Assembly: GCA_015657535.1 (NCBI GenBank)
Contig: JADHZB010002030.1
Span: 10,001-68,140, forward strand
DNA from: Nephromyces sp. MM_2019
Taxonomy: Eukaryota > Apicomplexa > Aconoidasida > Nephromycida
DNA: 58,140 nucleotides
Reading direction: 5' to 3'
Below the pieces are notes generated by a model, which made no database searches, was not told the origin of the DNA, and saw nothing but the letters and a program-made list of their open reading frames with translations. Below are positions 38,884 to 50,426 of this stretch, piece by piece. The position numbers and the translations under genes are program-made. The first letter of the stretch is position 1. Every line of letters begins with the position of its first letter.

Positions 38884-40817
38884 CATACACACACACATAT
38901 TTACACCTTACAAGTAATACTTTATACATATTTTTAATTTTCAGAATTATCAGGAGTCTGACACAAAAAAATATGATGAAATTGCTATCAAATATATGTC
39001 GATAGCATTAGCACCGTGTGTAAGTTATATCTGACATATATAAAAAATTACACTACACATATGATTGCTCAAAAGTTATAACACACACAAACCTCAATTT
39101 CATTCAATTGCATTATACACACCTCTTAATCTTTCTCCATCTAACTGTATACATATACAAAATATATACTTGTTCACATACATCTTATTTATATCCACAC
39201 ACATTCCATTTACACTACACACGCACCTTATATGTATTTTACAACTATATTTTATTTATACTTTCATACCAATTATATTTTTGCTCCATACACATTATGT
39301 GTATATTCCACACACACTACTCAATCATACTCTACACACATAGATATCAATTTCTCTACATCAGACACACGCACACATAATTCAATTATATATTTGCTTA
39401 CAATATATATATATATATATGCATATACACATAATTCTATAATATATATCTCTACAACTTATATATATTTACACACACACTTTTTAACTATTCAGTTGGT
39501 TGGATATGCGATTTATGCACTTTATAATTATAAATATCGCTCTTGGTATTCTTATATAATATCGGTTTTGGCTGGAGTTGTATACACATTTGGTATGTAC
39601 AGTGTTTGTATGTGTGTGTGCCTATTCATGTGTGTGTATACGTGTTGTATGTGTGTGTCTGTACTGTGTGAGTGTGTTGTGTGTGGGTGTTGAGTTTATA
39701 TGTATGTGTGTATATGTATGTGTGTTCTGTGTACATGTATATGTTATGTGTGTATTAATGTGTGTATCTATATAATATATAATTTAATTTATGTGTGTGT
39801 TAATTATAGGGTTTATAATGATGACACCCCAATTATATATAAATTATAAGATGAAATCTGTAGACCATTTACCTTGGAGAGCCCTTATTTACAAGTATTA
39901 TACTTATGTGTGTATGTGAGAGGGGATGAGATGATTGTTCTTCAGAAACATGTTTATGTGTGTGTGCTGAAGTTATATTTTTACAAATGTGTGGTATGAG
40001 ATAATTATAAGGATAATTTACCAATATATATACATTGGATAGAAAAAATTAGATATTTTTAAATGATTGTGTGTATAATGAAAATATGAAAAGTCTTTAT
40101 TCTAATTATGTGTGTAATAAATTCCTATCAAATTTATACACAAAATTTTGTATACAGATCACTCAATACATTTGTAGATGATGTTGCTTCATTTCTCATT
40201 GATATGCCTTGGATGCATCGACTGTCTTGCTTTAGAGATGGTAAATGTTTTTAAAATTTGTATTTGTAGACTTTAATTTGTATGTGTAAATAAATAATAA
40301 TTTGTATTTCTAGTTAAAATTATAATAGTGATTTATTTTTTTATAGCTCAAAATAAAGGGTAATTTTATCAATACAACACACATTTAAATCCTTATATAT
40401 ATATATACAATCTAACCCTCATACACTCAACATATATCCACACATATACACGCAATAGACATTGATATATATACAACACATATCCACACATAAGCTATAC
40501 TCATTAGACAGCACATATTTACAGCTCTACAAGCATAACACACGCAATAGACATTCATATATACACATTTACTAATTTCAGATATAATTTTCATAATATA
40601 TCTATATCAAAGATGGATATATAGTGTAGATAAAAAAAGGCCCAATCAATGGAATAAAGGTCAAGTTGACCCAGCAATTACAGAGGATACACACACAAAT
40701 AAAATAGAAGGAGATGTTCAAGAAACAAACGATAATAATGAAGGAAATTCAACAAACTTAATAACAACTACACACACATCTAAAACACAAAATAAAGTGA
40801 GAAATAGAACCAAATAA
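34018..40817 (+). CDS. CLPTM1-family multi-span membrane protein, 15 exons
   Basis: Exons: 34018-34096, 34695-34849, 35317-35544, 35903-36070, 36423-36528, 36800-36903, 37362-37593, 38117-38193, 38255-38330, 38559-38641, 38945-39019, 39496-39592, 39810-39894, 40158-40240 and 40582-40817. All phases close, giving 627 aa. It starts MGNIFGLFSQ, then one span. The extracytoplasmic half is divergent. The C-terminal half matches CLPTM1 closely, with HSVFSFFAFKNDMQFW, EGLSALSIIFSF, SIWKVTKAV, FIMMTPQLYINYKMKSV, HLPWRALIYK and IIFIIYLYQRWIYSVD. CLPTM1 proteins are ER membrane proteins; in mammals they affect receptor trafficking and lipid scrambling. The gene is stretched to 6.8 kb by introns full of TG and CA tracts. 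Thr-His pairs from ACACAC appear in the exons. Confidence 0.93.
37657..37879. repeat. (GT)n microsatellite with internal 50-N assembly gap
   Basis: (GT)n occupies 37657-37739 and 37790-37879 around a run of 50 N at 37740-37789, all inside CLPTM1 intron 37594-38116. The round gap size suggests a placeholder, so the true array length is unknown. Coding is unaffected because the flanking exons join in phase. Confidence 0.97.
38835..38882. repeat. (CA)24 microsatellite
   Basis: Perfect 48-nt CA run within a broader CA-rich intron (38642-38944) of the CLPTM1-like gene. Confidence 0.95.
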
Positions 40818-42117
40818 ATCTATTACAATATATATACACAAATACACTTATCAAAGTTATTTAAACACACAAACTTGTATCAAAGTTTTATATATATACA
40901 CACACTCTCCAAAATTTCAATCAAAATCTTATTTATATATACATACACACACACAATCTTTTCAATTATATAGATTAATTTTATAGAGGGATAATATTAT
41001 TATGATTAGATTTTTTTTAATGCTGAATTTACAAGTTATTATTTATTTTTTAAGCACCATATAAATTATATTCAAATTTATAAGTTAATCCTGTACACAT
41101 TCAATACTATATGCTATGATTGATGTGTGCTAGTAGATGCTTATGTGTATGTACTTCTTGTGTGTATACTTCCGGTGTATGTGTGTTTCGGGTGTATGTA
41201 TATATATTGTGTGTATAAATTGTGATGTATACATTTAAAAAAGGAAGAGGAATATACTTCAAAAATTTGATTTATTCATGAATAATATATGTTTGTGGTT
41301 TTGGAAAACTGTATAAATGCATTTATTGTATATGTGTTATTAATACTGATGAGATATTATGTGTAATAGTTGTGATAAATTTAATGTGTGTATTAGGTAA
41401 TCTAATCCTAATCCTTATTATTATATAGATACTATTAGCTAACATTTTATAGTTAAAGTTGAATACAAACAAAGGAATATCAAAAAATTATCAAAAAAAA
41501 AATCAAAATAAATAAATATTATATTATTCAAGCTTCATATTTTTATAAAATAAATCAAAGTGAAATCTCCGTTCATTAATACAGTGTCATAATAAAATAT
41601 TTGTTTGAATTTACCATCAATATGTAAATGTGTGTGTGCTGTATAATAAGTATTAAAATATGTTCTAGTAAAAACTTCTATTTTGAAAATGTACAAAAAT
41701 GTAATTTACACACTAATGAAAGTTTACTACCAATACGATTTATCTAAACAAATTATATATTCGACATGTTCTAAATATATATCTATATTGATACCATCAC
41801 TAGATATGTGTGCGATCATGTTTGAATTTTATACAAACATTTATAAATATATTTATATTATCATTCTATGGTGTGTGTGCTGATGTATTATATATACCTA
41901 TATTGTATAATCTATAATGTTAGTACTGATATTTTAGAAATATATATATAATATAATGTATGTACCTATAATATAAATATATTTGTTATATAACCTATTA
42001 TGTGTGTACCGATTTATTATATTCAATTAGTGAATAATCATGTGTGTACCTCTCAATATATTATAAATATATATATACTTTTTTTTCTTTATTTATTCAA
42101 AAAAACTGCATAATAAT
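40818..42117. other. Convergent intergenic region, no gene seen
   Basis: 1.3 kb between the 3' ends of the CLPTM1-like (plus) and BT1-family (minus) genes. AT-rich with scattered TG and CA tracts. No exon chain recognised. Confidence 0.6.
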
Positions 42118-43797
42118 TCACACAGTCTGTGAAGATGAAGCTGAATTATCTATATCATTTGAATTTGTATTTATGTTGAATTTCTCTTTAGGAATAGATT
42201 CTTCTAAGATATCAGTTTCAATACTTGCATCAGGTATAAGTACAAATGTGAGGGGGATAGCTGTTAGAGGGAGTATACAATGGGAGAATAGTACAAGCCA
42301 GTGTAAGTTTTCAAAATTACAAGGTGACGCATCAACATCTTCAGGAAGGCCATCTATACCAAATAAGTCTGTTAAGAAAATACCTATAAGTGAACTTGTA
42401 GTTTGACCAAAATTTGAAAAACCAGCCAAGATAGCATATACAGTTGATTCAACTTCTCTTGGGCAAAGTTTTGCTGTTAAAAGTGTTCCAGGAAGAAAAT
42501 CCATCATATAAACAAGTCGATAAATCATTGCATCTCCTACCATATACATCAGATGGTCACTTATACCCATTGCACGATTCCATCTCTTAACTAATACTAT
42601 GTCAACAACCGAAGCTAAAACTCTTATACAGGTTGTTATCCAGAAAGCTTTACGGAATTTCATCTTCACAATAAATGTGTCAAATAAATACAACCCTAAT
42701 AATGAAAAGACATCAGATGCTAAACTAGTGTATGTACGATAAAAAACATTGTCAAAATGTGGACCATCGGGGACGCATGTCTCATCGGCCGTATAAAAGT
42801 AGTCAAGTGCCCCAGTTACATTTACATACAAGACGAAGGTGAGGAACATATAGAGGTTGGCTTTTGCAATCATTCTTCCCATGAATAAAAATGCTAATAA
42901 AATCATTATTGTGCTTATACATAACGCATAGATCAATTGAGCTAGTGAAGAATTGGTTACTAGGGCCATTAGGAATGTTCCCATAGCACCAAGAGCCGTT
43001 ATGATACCAATCATCAAGTAGTTACCCTTTTTCCTAACTTTCTCCATGTTGAATCTATTGCTTTGTTCTTTGGGGACCTTGTCGTCAATCATACAGCCTG
43101 TGGAAAGGAAGATGACAGGTTGTATAGCCGCTGGGATAAACACTATAAAAATGTAGCGGGGGTCCATGTTATCAGCCATTACACCAACAAATATAGAAGC
43201 AATCAAACCAGCGGAAACTTGGCACCACCATACATAAAGGACGATAGACGCCTTTGTTTCGGGCCGTAACTTCATCTGCTCAACATATTTCCCCTCACAT
43301 AATAGGTCACAGATAGATGGTGACAGGTGAACTAAAAAGAGTAGAAATGCCAATACCAAATCATTTTCGCGGGCAAAAGAATAGGGTAATAATACAATTA
43401 TACAAAGTGAAGCCGTTGAAAAAGCACAGGATATCAACATGTAGTATGTCTTTTGGTAACCAAAAAGAGGGAAGATGTCACTTAGTACACCAAAGATACC
43501 CTTTATGGACCATGGGATGAGTGAGAGAGAGCTTATTAGTTGATATTTCTGTGGGGAGAAGGGTATGGCCTTAGTATAAGGCAACAAGGTTAGGTTTACC
43601 CCAGAATAGATGAAACCTTTTAATCCATAATATACACTTGAGAGAATAAGCGTAAATTTGATGCCAAAATTATCTTTGATTTGTTTTGTGAACTTTACTA
43701 TATTCCATGGATTGATCTTATTGAGATAGTATATTAATGAATGTTGTGATTTCATTTTATACGACAGTTTTCTTGTGTGGTATTCTAAGTTTAGCAA
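42118..43797 (-). CDS. Folate-biopterin transporter (BT1) family membrane protein
   Basis: Single exon, up to 559 aa from the ATG at 43797; a second in-frame ATG at residue 15 is also possible. About 12 hydrophobic spans are visible. BT1-family features are LSSVYYGLKGFIYSGV in span 1, PWSIKGIFGVLSDIFPLFGYQK at about 95-116 after span 3, and the WWCQVSAGLIAS and FLPGTLLTAKLCP segments further on. Apicomplexan relatives (for example Plasmodium FT1/FT2) carry folates or precursors across the plasma membrane; the substrate here cannot be read from sequence. The hydrophilic C-terminus (DILEESIPKEKFN onwards) is probably cytosolic. No intron is needed, in contrast to most genes in the window. Confidence 0.92.
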   Translation of the reverse strand: MLNLEYHTRKLSYKMKSQHSLIYYLNKINPWNIVKFTKQIKDNFGIKFTLILSSVYYGLKGFIYSGVNLTLLPYTKAIPFSPQKYQLISSLSLIPWSIKGIFGVLSDIFPLFGYQKTYYMLISCAFSTASLCIIVLLPYSFARENDLVLAFLLFLVHLSPSICDLLCEGKYVEQMKLRPETKASIVLYVWWCQVSAGLIASIFVGVMADNMDPRYIFIVFIPAAIQPVIFLSTGCMIDDKVPKEQSNRFNMEKVRKKGNYLMIGIITALGAMGTFLMALVTNSSLAQLIYALCISTIMILLAFLFMGRMIAKANLYMFLTFVLYVNVTGALDYFYTADETCVPDGPHFDNVFYRTYTSLASDVFSLLGLYLFDTFIVKMKFRKAFWITTCIRVLASVVDIVLVKRWNRAMGISDHLMYMVGDAMIYRLVYMMDFLPGTLLTAKLCPREVESTVYAILAGFSNFGQTTSSLIGIFLTDLFGIDGLPEDVDASPCNFENLHWLVLFSHCILPLTAIPLTFVLIPDASIETDILEESIPKEKFNINTNSNDIDNSASSSQTV

Positions 43798-46533
43798 GAG
43801 GATTATGATGTGTTTACAACGAAAAGTTTTAAGTCAATTGTTTCTTTATTGAATTTGACAAATTAAAGAGCAATAGTCAACTCCATCTCATCCAAGAATA
43901 AATATGCTCTAGTGGGGGTAATCTACAGATCTGTAAAGCTTGAAGATGTCAGAATAAACAGGTCAAATGTGTGGGGCGTGTCTATGTATATGGGGTGTCT
44001 ATGTATATGGTATGTCTAGGTACATGGTTTGTCAAAGTTACGAATAGGGATAGGAAGGAACATTAGACATTGGAATGTGTAAAAGTAGAAGGACTGTGAG
44101 AATCTTGCTGTCTATACCTGCTTAAGACCTTTTCAGAACACATCTTTTTGATATATTAAGTTTCTATTTTTGACTTTAATGTGTTTATCAATTATATATA
44201 TCTATTCAATTGGAACTTTTAAATCTTAATCTGTCAAAATTTTCTGTATTAGCAGTCTATGTATCAAGTATGTGTATAGAGTTATTTCGAAAACTTGAGA
44301 TTTTATCCTAGAAAGTTGATGCTTTCTATCATAACTTTGACATGTTTAATCTTTGAAAGTTTTTTAGAATGCCAAATTTTTGACGAGTCAAATATATACG
44401 ATTTATACATTTAAGGTTGCAGCAAACAAAAGATTTATTAAAAATAAAACTTGTTCAGATTTTTTTAACATATCCACCTATTTTAATAAGAAATTGAATT
44501 ATTTCTCACTCTTTTCAGTTTAATTGGATTTAATATAGCAAAGGATGTGCGTATATATATATATATTGATCAGATTCATTAATTTCAAAAACCCTAAAAA
44601 TGTCACATTTTACTTTCTCAAAACTTCAAATTTCCATCTATATACATTTAAGTGAATAAAGAAAGCATTTTTCCAAATTTTCGCAAGTTTCTACTAGAAA
44701 AATTTCTATATGGATTTAATGCGTAAAAGTCTGTCAACAAAAAAAAGTCTAGAATTCTATGTGAAACCTTATGACTAAAGCTTCTGAGTTGCGTAAAGCC
44801 TAAACAATGAATTTCTCTAATTCACTTTTGTGAATTCTTGATTTATTTATGTCTACTTTTAAAATTTATTAAGTTAAGTTATCCAGGTTTTGTGTATCTG
44901 AATTTTTGTGAAATTTAATTGATGAATATTCTTAGATTTTGTGTGCGTGAATTATTGTGGTTAATGCTGAAATATTAAATTTTATTGAATTTTTATAATA
45001 TCTTTATGTGTCTATACTAGAATTTTTCAAGCTTAGGATTTTTATTTTTGATTTTCTTTAGATGAATTACTAGCTTTTGGGTGTAGTAGAAACCTAGGTA
45101 TTCAGATGTGTAGCTTTACTTATCACCTGTTGTAAGAATAAGTACAATTGCATTGGCTTTGTGGATTTAATTCAACAAATTGCAATCTAAGATAATAAAA
45201 ACGAAGAGTTTTGTAAGAAATGAACATCTCAATGCTAATGATAAGCTTGATTTGTTGTGATATTATCAAAATAATTTCGTGGTGAAGTTTTACTGTATTT
45301 TAATTTTTCAAAATTTGTATTTTTTTTAATCCTTATGTTATCTTAGACTCAAGCTCAGTCACAGAGTTGATTAAATGATATCAATTAATAGGTGCAGAAA
45401 ATGATTTGATTATATAAAAATAATTTGAAAAAATTTAAGATGCAAAAAGCAGCTCAAACATTTTACAATCTTGAGTAGTAAACAAAATTCGTAGGGAGAT
45501 AGGATTACGAAAACATTATATGCAAAGTTACTTCAATTTTTGCTTTAATTTTTATAAAAATATATCTTTGGAGAGTATAAAACATTTTAACACTTTTTAG
45601 CCCAAATATTATCTATGAGTTGGTGTAAATTTGGACATTCGATAAGATTCTAAGGATATTTTTTAATGGGGTGAATCGTAAGTACTGTTTCAAAATAGGT
45701 TCAGTTATTTAGGATGGCCATCTTAACTATATAGGAGTTATAAAAAGTTATCTTTTTCTGAGGCATAGATAATATATAATCACGCTTTTTACTTCTTTGG
45801 GGCGTAAATAGTAAAGTTGTTAAGCAAATGTAGTATGGAATAATTTTTGTTTTATTAACTGATATCAACTGTTTCACCCTTAACAGATCATTTCATCGTC
45901 TTTAAGAGCCAATATTTGGTTTTTAAATAAAAAGATCCAAGTATTTCCGAACTCGAGACATGTTATGATTTATGAATGCTTAGAAACCAGATAAATATAT
46001 GCCTAGCCAGATGTGATGACAATTGTCAAAAATATTCAGGTTCTCTTTATTTATAAACCTTGTAATAATATCTCAAACATAATCAACTTTTATTAAATCA
46101 GTGTATCAAAACACTCAACTATAATTGATTAACACTACACCTTGAGATTGATAACAAACACTTTTTTAAGAGAAAGCATATGTCTAATAATGTCTAGTAG
46201 TGATAATTAACATTCTCTATTTATCAAAAATTGGTTAGGTTTCGTATGATGAGCTTTGCATTCAAATAAATGATATTATAAAGAGTTTGATTTTTCACAA
46301 ATTGACACTTTTAGACAAGGCACTTTTTTAGTCGTGTGTATACATATCTTGAATTTCTACTTTTCTTGATCAAAGAATATAAAATTTAGAAAATTATAAC
46401 AAAATTTTTGATATTGAATTTTATACATTTAGAAACACTGGATCTATGTTGTGATCAAATTTTGGGACTTCGAAATAAGGATTACCAAAGGGACGTTAGT
46501 TAATATAATAAAAAAATTCGTATTTTATGAGAT
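43798..46533. other. Divergent intergenic region, AT-rich, no gene seen
   Basis: 2.7 kb between outward-facing genes. Few TG/CA tracts. No long open frame, exon chain or RNA gene recognised. Confidence 0.6.
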
Positions 46534-48431
46534 ATGCAATTCTATATCAATCCTAAATCACTACCCTTACGACACCATAAATCCAAGCCAGCATGGAATG
46601 TAAGCAAATGATTTCAATCGATCTATATGTATAGGGAATCGTGATAAGACTGTTCTTCTGATCTTTAAAAATAGGAATTGAAATTTCAGATATTTTTTAG
46701 AATGATACAAATCCAGTAGATATAAATGCTTAATAGCAAATATTATTGAACACTATGTTACGTGTAGGAATATAAGTCAGACTTGGGTAAATATCGAGCA
46801 AGTGAAAAAGAGTTGCAAGAGCGTAAGCAAAGTCGATCCTCAAAAAATTGTCACAAAGCAATACTGGTATATAGAAAAAAGCTTCAAGAAATGCGTCATA
46901 ACTTGATACCTTATATAAGGGAATACCAAGAAAAATACAAACCAAATCCAGGGCACCCAAAGCCAATTTCTCAATTTGTAGAAACAAAATTTTCTAAACA
47001 ATCAGGCCAAAATAATATAGTTGAGCCTGAAAGATATTTACAAATGCCTCAACTTGAGCAAGATCAATTCCAGAATTTGAGAACAGGAGCCAAGAGCCTT
47101 GATGATATGAAAGAAACGGATTTTGTTCCAACAGATGAATCTTCAAGTGATGAAGAGATTTCTCTTTGTAAAAATAAACCCGTAACTTATGAAAACAAGA
47201 GGACAATGATAAAGCTTCACACTTCGAGACCTCAGTTGCCTAATTTTGCACTTGATTCATCGGATATGACCCTGAGTCAAAATTCGGAAATTCATAGAGA
47301 TCATTGTCCGGTCACTTCAAAAGTCTCTCCCTCATCAAAAGGTAATACAAAAAAGATTAATTTTCTAAATTGAAATGATAAGACAAAAAATCATCACCAG
47401 ATTCCAGTTGCAAGCACGATTTGAGAAGTGATAGCCTTTTTGTAGAAGCTGATGAGGCAATCATGTACCTTAAAGATGAAATGTTAAGCTTAGAGGAGTC
47501 TCTTGCAAAAAACTCCATTGGAAATATGTTTGATTCTAGTATATTTTTACATAAGAAATCTAATTCAGATGAGGGTTCTCAAAACAATAAGAATGGTAAT
47601 TATATTTAAATGTTTCCATGATAATTAAATTGATTATTTTTGAGGTATTGTAAAGGAGAAAAATTAACTAGCTTGTTGAATAAAATGTTAAATTTGATAT
47701 TTTAATCATAGAAACAAAACTATGTAACACTCGACCAAGATGGTTAGGTGAAGTCGATCTTAACCCAGCTGATATTAGAGAAATTAAAAAGGTCAAGAAA
47801 GCTCTTAAGCAGTTAATAGAAAATTGGGGAAAAGGTTTAAATTAGTGAAATATATATTTAATTTTTGTTATATAGGCCAATCCAACACTTTTGTCATCTT
47901 CACAAAGTACTAAATTATGTGATAGTCGGACCGCATTCAATAAAGACAATGGTTTGGAAGATAGGTCAGATAGACCTGTAAAATCTGATTTATATGAAGA
48001 GCCAGTATATATTGAAAATGAAGCACAAGTATATATTGATAACAAAGCATCGGTATATATTGATAATGAAGAAGCGATGTATATTGGTAATGAAGAAGAT
48101 TCTAAAGGAGGTAATATATACATAGCAGAGTGAATGTTATGTTTATAAATAAGATAAATGGGTTATAGGAAACTTTGAACGCCAGGTGGACTCAAATATG
48201 TCTGAAGATGAGGGGCTTACAGACAAGTAAGAACTTAATAGCGAATTAAAAATTTGAAAATGAAAATTCACCTGTAAAACTTTGAAAACTTTTTCTTAAA
48301 GGATCTTTTCAACTTATAACTGTCAATTTGTGAATTCGCTATTAAAAGAGGATTTCACTCCATTGAATAATCTCCTTCAAAAACAGAGTGAGCAACTCAT
48401 AAAAGAATTTGATCAAATAAGGCTTATTTGA
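46534..48431 (+). CDS. Protein with SPICE1-like N-terminal motif
   Basis: Exons: 46534-46599, 46768-47341, 47401-47595, 47712 to about 47845, then about 47876-48110, 48169-48226 and 48302-48431. The first four join in phase. The start MQFYINPKSLPLRHHKSK leads into KPAWN, then SDLGKYRASEKELQERKQSR and SKN. This spacing (W, DL, R.S..EL..RK, SKN) resembles the N-terminal signature of SPICE1, a centriole and spindle protein; the match is from memory of the pattern and needs a profile search. The rest is polar and Ser-rich with helical parts. The fourth exon could end the protein at a TAG at 47843, giving 322 aa. The next three exons look coding but their junction with exon 4 is not settled. The gene ends 80 bp from the convergent PPR gene. 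Confidence 0.6.
48004..48098 (+). repeat. Short tandem repeat coding for VYIDN-like units
   Basis: Four imperfect copies of a roughly 27-nt unit (PVYIENEAQ, VYIDNKAS, VYIDNEEA, MYIGNEED) in the fifth coding-like exon of the SPICE1-like gene. Confidence 0.8.
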
Positions 48432-48510
48432 GCAATTTTTATGACCCCTTTATGGGGGTCAAATGTTTGGAAAATAAGTAAGAAATAAGGCCGGAAGATT
48501 AAATAAAAGG

Positions 48511-50426
48511 TTATGCATGTTTGCTGGGTAAAGTAGTTTCAGTTGCTAGCAAATTGGGGCTATATGAATCTAACTTTGTTTTCATAAATGGACTCAATTC
48601 CAAGCAATTTTCTCGTATCATTTTATACAAAACTTTTGCCTTTGAGTATTCCTCCACTTGGAATGCTGCTTCTAACGCAAAGGTTGCCAATAAGCAATAA
48701 AATTGATCAGAGTTCTGAAAAGTCTTGTGATAGATGTTTAAGATTTTTTCGTATTCTTTACGACCAGCAAGATAAGAAAACAACAAAGTGTAAGCTTCGG
48801 GAATACCTTTTCCTATTTGAATTCAAATAAAAATAAAATATACTGATTTTAGACGGTTACTTGAGAGATTTATAAATTTAAGTTGAAGGTGCATTTATCG
48901 TTTAATAGTACTTAGTCCTACCTTTTATATTATGGTCCATCATATATGCTACATTCATCGCTTTATCGAATTCTTGCCCAAGTAAACATGCTTCAAGAGT
49001 GTATATGAAATGTTGTGGAACGAGCTTCTCAGGGTTATGATTTATTAGGTCTTGAAGCAAGGTTAAAGAACGGTCCCATAATCCTAATTTTGAGTAACTT
49101 CGAAGGATTATATTGTAAGTTTGCGAGTTGGGAATCAGGTGTGAGTATACATCTTGGAAAGTAGACCAAATTTGTTCCATTTTCTTAGTCTGATAGTTGC
49201 TTCCAAGAGAGTCTAGTAGTAAATTCATAACTTGTAAATTTGGTAGGAATTGCGGGTTGTTTTGTATCCTCCTAAATAAGTCCAGTGCTTTTTCCCAATG
49301 GTTAGATTCATTACAAAGCAATAACAAATGGGTGTAAGTTCTGAGTGGGATGCCAAAAGATCTATCTTGTATCTCATCAAAGCATCTGATAGCATCTTCA
49401 TATCTTGAATCCAGTGAGCATGCTTCAATAACTGATAAAAATGCCTGGGTAGGGATTGTTTCCAGTAATAAATCCTTCCTCATGCTCTCAAGAACGCTCA
49501 AAGCTCTAGACGCATCCCCGAGCTTAGCTAAGGCACTCAAGACAATTAGATAAATAGTGAGATCTGGGTGTATGTTCGTTTCCTTCATGTCATCAAATAA
49601 TTGGAGAACGGCATCATTCATATCTGATTTAACACAAGCTGACATTGTGTTGATAAACGATATTTTATCAGGTAGATGGTGAGATTTTATTAGTGCTTCA
49701 AAAGTTTGGAGAGCCTTCACTCCATTAGAACGGCGCTCATATGCACCTATTGCAGCATTGTGAACAACAACCATTGGATCAATCCCTGATTGATGAGCAA
49801 AATAATTATCTTTTTTATAGCAATGGGTTTTTAAAGTCATTTTGAAGATGGAGTTATAATAATTATTGTTTGCGGAGTAGAAACAAAAACACGCTAAGTT
49901 GAAAAATAGTAATTGCTTCAACTAAATTATCAATCATAATAAAAAGATTCCAATAAGCTACATGTTACCATCCCAAATAAATCCCTTCAAATCCGACATT
50001 AAAACTAACAATAATAAGGATCTTACAAAATTACTAATTATACATAAGGAATATATAAAGATATATATCACCTGAAGCATCTTGCGTTTTCTCTAGTATA
50101 TCAAGGGCTTCCTGCCATTCTGTACCAGGTAGCCTTAATTGTTCTTTGTTTTCAGATATTGAATTATCTGTTTCGGTGCTTATGTGTGAGCTTGGTTCCT
50201 GAAATCTGATTAGGTTTGAGTGTGTATTGTAGTTGGTAATATCAGATAATATGAGGATATTTGGTTTGGTGAATCCCCGAGAAATTGGTTTACTTGATGA
50301 TTTTTTCTCACGAATGCAAGAATTTTTGCTGTGAGCATATGTTGGGATGAATCTGGATGATGTTACTAATTTTTTAGTAGTAAATAGGAAAATAAATATA
50401 ATTTGTAATATATTCGATTTCTTCAT
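48511..50426 (-). CDS. Pentatricopeptide repeat (PPR) protein, likely organellar
   Basis: Three exons in transcript order: 50426-50072, 49785-48922 and 48812-48511, phases 1 and 1, giving 506 aa. The N-terminus MKKSNILQIIFIFLF is hydrophobic and signal-like, followed by a basic, Ser-rich stretch. From about residue 120 the protein is a helical array of about 10 PPR-like units, for example VVVHNAAIGAYERR, ISFINTMSACVKS, TIYLIVLSALAKLG, RTYTHLLLLCNES, QTYNIILRSYSKLG and EAYTLLFSYLAGR. PPR proteins bind single-stranded RNA in mitochondria and plastids and help its processing or translation. A signal peptide followed by a basic stretch fits the bipartite apicoplast leader; that targeting is inference. 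Confidence 0.88.

Noticed and set aside
36583..39775. Many open frames made of Cys-Val, Thr-His or Tyr-Ile repeats
   Set aside because: Translations of TG, CA and TA microsatellites inside CLPTM1 introns; two cross the run of N.
43063..43520. Plus-strand open frames over the BT1 transporter
   Set aside because: Antisense shadows of a clear 559-codon membrane protein gene.
46783..46785. TTG as start of the SPICE1-like gene
   Set aside because: An ATG exon at 46534-46599 splices in phase and supplies the conserved KPAWN part of the motif.
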